NCBI GenBank assembly: GCA_013396655.1
Contig: WBMV01008392.1
Location: 1 to 64,000 of the forward strand
DNA: 64,000 nucleotides
Direction: 5' to 3'
Origin: Campylorhamphus procurvoides
Taxonomy: Eukaryota > Chordata > Aves > Passeriformes > Dendrocolaptidae
Shown in pieces: positions 59,521 to 64,000 of this stretch. The translations under genes and the position numbers were made by a program. The notes under the pieces were generated by a model. It saw nothing but the letters and a program-made list of their open reading frames with translations, did no database searches and had not been told where the DNA came from. Positions within the stretch are counted from its first letter, which is position 1, and each line of letters begins with the position of its first letter.

Positions 59521-61726
59521 GAATTCTGGATTAAAAGCAGGTGAATACAAAGGAACCCAAAACCTGTTGCTGACCTCACTGTTGAAGCACCTACACCAGC
59601 TCAGGACCCCTGGAGCAGTCACTTTAGGTTTTGGTTTGGAGCCCAACAGAAAACACCCCAAAAATCACAAAACATACCCCAAATGCTGCAGTTTTGCAGA
59701 ATTGTTTCAGTTTTTCATCCCCTCAACCCCCTTCTGTTGGAGAAGACCCTCCAACTGTGTGTGAAATGCAAGTGAAGTGAACCATTTTGACTTAGCTCAA
59801 ATGGTATGGATTAATGGGAAATAATTACCTTTTGACAAAAATTAAACAACCAAAGCAAAAACGTGAACAAAAAAAATAAAAAAGTGAACTTGGGGCCATT
59901 TTTGCCTGAGAATATGACAGAAATGATAATTATAATTATAAAACCACGGTCTCTCTAACACTCTGCTGCCTCTCTCTCCCTGCTTTTGGTTTTCAAGCTT
60001 TTGAAACTGTCCCTTTCAGACCTTTAAAAGTGCAAAAAGCAGCAAAACTGGAGCAAAGAAACCTTCAGTTGCTGATCTTTTCTCCTTTCTGCATCATTTG
60101 CTTTGACCTAAGAATGGTATGAGAACCTGATATTTCCATTTGACCGCACATGAGTCAAAATTTCATTAGGAGCAGCAAGGAGTAGTTGGAACTATAAAAT
60201 TATAGTCTCAAAATGCAATCATAATGACATTTAAATATAATGCCTTTAATTCAATTTATTATTAAAATGTCAACCTTTATTTTAGCGGGATAGAAACTTG
60301 AAGTTCTTTTTTTTTTTTGCCTTTCCAAGTCAGGGTATACCCAACCAGTCAGGCTGAAAGCAAAAACCCCTCTTGTGTTCCCCCAGCATTTATTGCCCTC
60401 CATAGGATATTTAAGATGGGATTTTAGAAAACTGTTTATTGCTGGCAAAACTTATGCCATAACCCTCTTAAAATTCACCAGAAAATATGCAGCTCTCTAT
60501 CAGCAAGGGACTATATATTTCATATATATCCTTGAGTCAACCTCAGGTCCATCAACTCCATTTATCTAAGAGGGAAGGGAAGGTTTATCACTATTTTTTG
60601 ATAAAAAATTACAACCCTTTGTAACACCATTAATAAAACTTTGCTCTCATGTCCATGCTTTCCTTTAAAATGAGACACTTGTGCCTGAAATAATAATATG
60701 GAATACATATCATGGAATTTAGAAGGTGAGGAAAGGTATGGATGTAGGACAGTTATGCCAGGTTCTAAAGGCAGATGACATAAGGAGAAAGTACAGCATG
60801 AAACAATTATATTATTTCAATTGAAAATCCAAGATGTGCATAGGACATTATGTGACAAACAGAGAGTAGCTGCATTGGTTTATCTCCCTTCCACTTCTGC
60901 TCATCAGACTGTAACTTCCTCCAGACTTAAAACAATTCAATATCAAAAAAAGGGATTAATACACATTAAAAAAAAAAGCTTTCATTCTTGCCTAAAACCC
61001 CCAACTATTAATAACTATTAAAATATTAATAATTATTGATAATCCAGAAGGTTATCACTTTGAGGCAACTCTGAATTTTGAAAAACTGTATGAAAAAATA
61101 CCACATATAATCTACCTAATTCTTACCATTTTATTATCTGCCCAATCTCTTTGTGCAATGAAAGTGATGAAAAATCAATCCCCTCCATGCAAGGTGTCCT
61201 TAAATATTAATACCTTCAAATTTTCACCCATAAAGTTGCCAAAATATTGCTGGAGGGCTTTATTTGGTTTGCTTGGGCAGACCTGCAGGAACCAGTAAAT
61301 GGAAGGAAATTCATCCAGATGGTCCCAGTTCCCCAAATCCTGTGTCCTTACAGAGCAATAACAAACAAATCCCACAGTGCCCCAGCGAGGACCAAGGTTG
61401 TTTCTCACCTTTCCAGGGCCTTGTTATCACATTACATCTAATTGATGATCATAAATATTGATTTGGGGCACGAAGGACAGGCTTTGACAGCGGGAGGCTG
61501 ATCTCCAGCTGATCTCTGCTGTCCTAACCCCAGCACTTAACATTTGGTGGCACTTGTTGGGGGAATGTTGGATAATTATGGATAATCCCTCTGGCTCTGG
61601 GCCCAGAAATCATCTCCATCCAACACTTTTCTGCTGTTTATACTTAGTATTATTTTATTTGGATTTAATGAGCACAGATCTGTGATTCTCTCCAGCCCAT
61701 TGCTAAGCACGAGACTGAAAGATCAA
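59521..61726. other. Unique AT-rich non-coding DNA
   Basis: Very AT-rich from 59770 to 61250, with poly-A/T runs at 59868, 60309 and 60969. No gene or transposon is recognised. Confidence 0.4.
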
Positions 61727-62078
61727 ATCACAGAATTCCAAAAGGGTTTGGGTTGGAAGGGAACTTAAAGATCATCTCATTCCACCCCGTGCCACGGGCA
61801 GGGACACCTTCCATGGACCAGGGTGCTCCAAGCCCCATCCTTGGACACTCCCAGGGATCCAGGGGCAGCCACAGCTTCTCTGCCCACCCTGTGCCAGGAC
61901 CTGCCCACCCTCCCAGCCAGGAATTCCTTCCCAATATCCCACCTAACCCTTCCCTCTGTCAGTGGGAAACCATTCCCTGTGTCCTGGCATTCCATGCCCT
62001 TCTCCAAAGTCCCTCTGCAGAGGACAGCCCCCTTCCCTGACCTGCTGGCCACACTTTCATCCCCCCCTGTTGCCCTGT
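61727..62078 (-). mobile_element. CR1 LINE, about 350-bp fragment, 5' part rearranged
   Basis: An antisense copy from 'atcacagaattccaaaaggg' through 'gggatccaggggcagccaca' and 'ccagccaggaattccttccc' to 'tccaaagtccctctgcagag'. After about 62022, 'ccttccctgacctgctggcc' corresponds to a block normally further upstream, so an internal deletion is likely. Confidence 0.87.
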
Positions 62079-64000
62079 GGGCACTCTGGGGGTGCAGGGA
62101 GTGCCCATCCAACCTTCTTTGGAGCTGCTTCCCCGAGTCTGAAGTATTTCATCCTGTAGAACCTGCAGGCACCATCCCAGGTGGTGTTTATGGAGAAGTC
62201 ACAACACAGGGATGTTGTCCTGGCACTTCACTTCGCCCAGAGTTTCCAGAAAACTCTGTGTTTGTGGGGAAAAAAAATATCTTGTGGTTCTGAGCACCTG
62301 TGGTTGGCACAGATAATATGGCTCTTTTCCAGGGGTGTTTCAGCCCTCTGTCCTGGCTGCATCCCCAGGGAGGTGATTCCACTCTACAATTTCTTTATTT
62401 GTCCTCATGGAGTGATGTGGAGCAGCGTGGTGGGGTGGGAAGGAGCCTGGCAGGTGTCACACACCATGTATGACCCCCCAAAATGCTGCCAGACTCTTTG
62501 GTTTGGGGGAAATGATGCACTCCCCAATTCAGAGCTGAGGTGCTGAAACAGCCAGCCTGTGCATAAAGGGTGTCTCAGTGCTGACAAAAATATTGCATCA
62601 TCCAGGAATTTCTCTGATAGAAAGGGAGAAACCCCTGGGAAAAGCTCCCCCTAGGGAGAAAAAAACCCTAAAAATGAAAAACCCTGAGGATTCCTTTGCT
62701 AGGAAAGAAATCAATCAGTAAAAATTAGGGAACTGTCAGGAAAATATCTGCTTTAAAAAAAAAATAAACCAGAAACTCTCTACTGGATAAATAAATTAAA
62801 CCCAAACTAAAATAACTCATTTTGAATGGGGAAAACCAATTTTTTTTGCCAAGTTATTATTATGAAAGCCTTGGATATCTCTATATAAGATGTCTCCATG
62901 TAAGTTTTTATAGCTGTTGGAATTCAGAGTGAACAGGCAGAGTGGGAGCTCCTACAACTTTATGCTCATTAACATACAAACTACCCCCAGATCGCTGCTA
63001 ATTGGCAGCTGAAGTTATTCTTCTTTCTTTCCAGGAAAAGAAGAAAGGAGGAGAAAAATAAAAGGAAAATATTTGGCAGGACAAAACTGTTTTGCTACTG
63101 TAATTAAGAATCGTTTTCTTCTTCCTACCTGGGAAAAACTGAACTCTGTGGGGAAACTTGGAAGGATTTCAAGGTCAATTCCTCCTGCAAGAAGAGCCCG
63201 AGAAGTCTTGTGTGTAAAACAAAAGAGGGGTCATAAAACCCTGTTTATTATTATAATAAATAAACCATAATCACAGTAATATTTTTAAAAGAGGAATAAA
63301 AGGGTGGCTGTTGCTGCTGAAGGGGAAAATTTGTAGGGGAAACCCAACTCGGTTTTCTGGAATAAAAAGGAAGTGGGGCACAAAGTTCAGCTTTATGGCA
63401 CAGTTACTTTTGAGAGCCCAGATCTTTCTTATCTCCCATTGCTAACACTTCTCAGGGGAAATTCAGACTTTTTAGAACTAGGACTGAAGCTTTTCCTAAG
63501 AAAGTTTTCTCATTTTTACTCTATTTATTTGTTCTTGAAAAGGAACACCACAATCCTGGTAAGATTCAAGTCATTGATATTTTATATATGTAAGGAAAAA
63601 ACCAACCCTTCAAACTTCAAAGTAGAAAGCTTCAAACAGTGGAAATACAACCAAAATGCCCCAATCTATTTTTTAGATAAATATAATGACTTCTAAGTCC
63701 TTTTAATTAATTGGTTTAGGAGTATCAATGTCAGAAATAACAATTAGCAAGAAAATGGGAAGGTTTTCATTGTACTATCAAAAAAAAAAAGCCAAAATAA
63801 TGTCAGCAGTAGAGTCTGTAGAATATTTGCAAACAATTAAACATATTTTTAAAACGTTTTTAGCAACTTTTTCAGGTTGAACCTAAATTATAACCCTAAA
63901 TGAAGTGGGGCAGAAGCAGCTGAAGTTTGAATCATGTCCCCATGGGCAACCAGGCCAGGACTAACCCCAAAATCTCCCCCCAGCACTCTGTGGTGTAAAA
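62079..64000. other. Unique AT-rich non-coding DNA
   Basis: No recognised exon, RNA gene or transposon. Poly-A runs lie at about 62754-62764 and 63780-63790. Confidence 0.4.

Overview
This window looks like non-coding vertebrate DNA from a bird, most likely a songbird. The main evidence is about thirty fragments of chicken-repeat-1 (CR1) LINEs in both orientations. They share the bird-type 3' end (a block ending in 'cttccatcccaaaccatcctatgattctatga'-like sequence, or its reverse complement), and one subfamily is young enough that copies across the window are nearly identical over about 135 bp. I recognise no protein-coding exon, tRNA, rRNA, snRNA, CRISPR array or bacterial-type operon. Every long open frame is explained by a CR1 fragment, a microsatellite or an N run. 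The longest (599 codons, minus strand, 52024-53823) is mostly a GATA-type microsatellite, which has no stop codon on its CTAT strand, joined to CR1 sequence.

Layout. 1-2300: unique sequence with a single-N join at 197, then a dense cluster of octamer (ATGCAAAT) motifs at 1945-2157. 2300-8540: CR1 insertions separated by AT-rich unique DNA, ending in an 870-bp CR1 whose middle has expanded into a 39-bp minisatellite. 8540-18640: mostly unique DNA with homeodomain/CDX-like motifs and small CR1 fragments. 18640-19306: a purine-rich minisatellite (10-bp subunits in a 70-bp higher-order unit) broken by a 283-bp gap. 20637-20790: a CTTT microsatellite. 21200-29100: CR1 fragments, a 73-bp triplication and a T-rich tract. 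29100-36700: about 7.6 kb of AT-rich DNA with no CR1 I can recognise, interrupted by a 245-bp gap whose left edge is the same purine-rich minisatellite. 36700-45350: CR1 fragments, including an old reverse-transcriptase remnant and an inverted pair of young copies, plus a likely ERVL-type LTR remnant.

45350-49500 holds a striking 1,823-bp direct duplication (copy 1 45350-47172, copy 2 47678-49500). Copy 1 is bounded on both sides by a single N, which points to an assembly artefact such as a misplaced second haplotype. 52074-52953 is a (GATA)n tract of about 210 uninterrupted units. The rest is unique AT-rich DNA with scattered CR1 tails.

No genes act together here. The biology is repeat dynamics (CR1 insertion, internal deletion, minisatellite birth inside a LINE), possible distal regulatory elements in the CR1-free AT-rich blocks, and several assembly joins that a user should not take as real sequence. 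I do not see a previously undescribed gene system.
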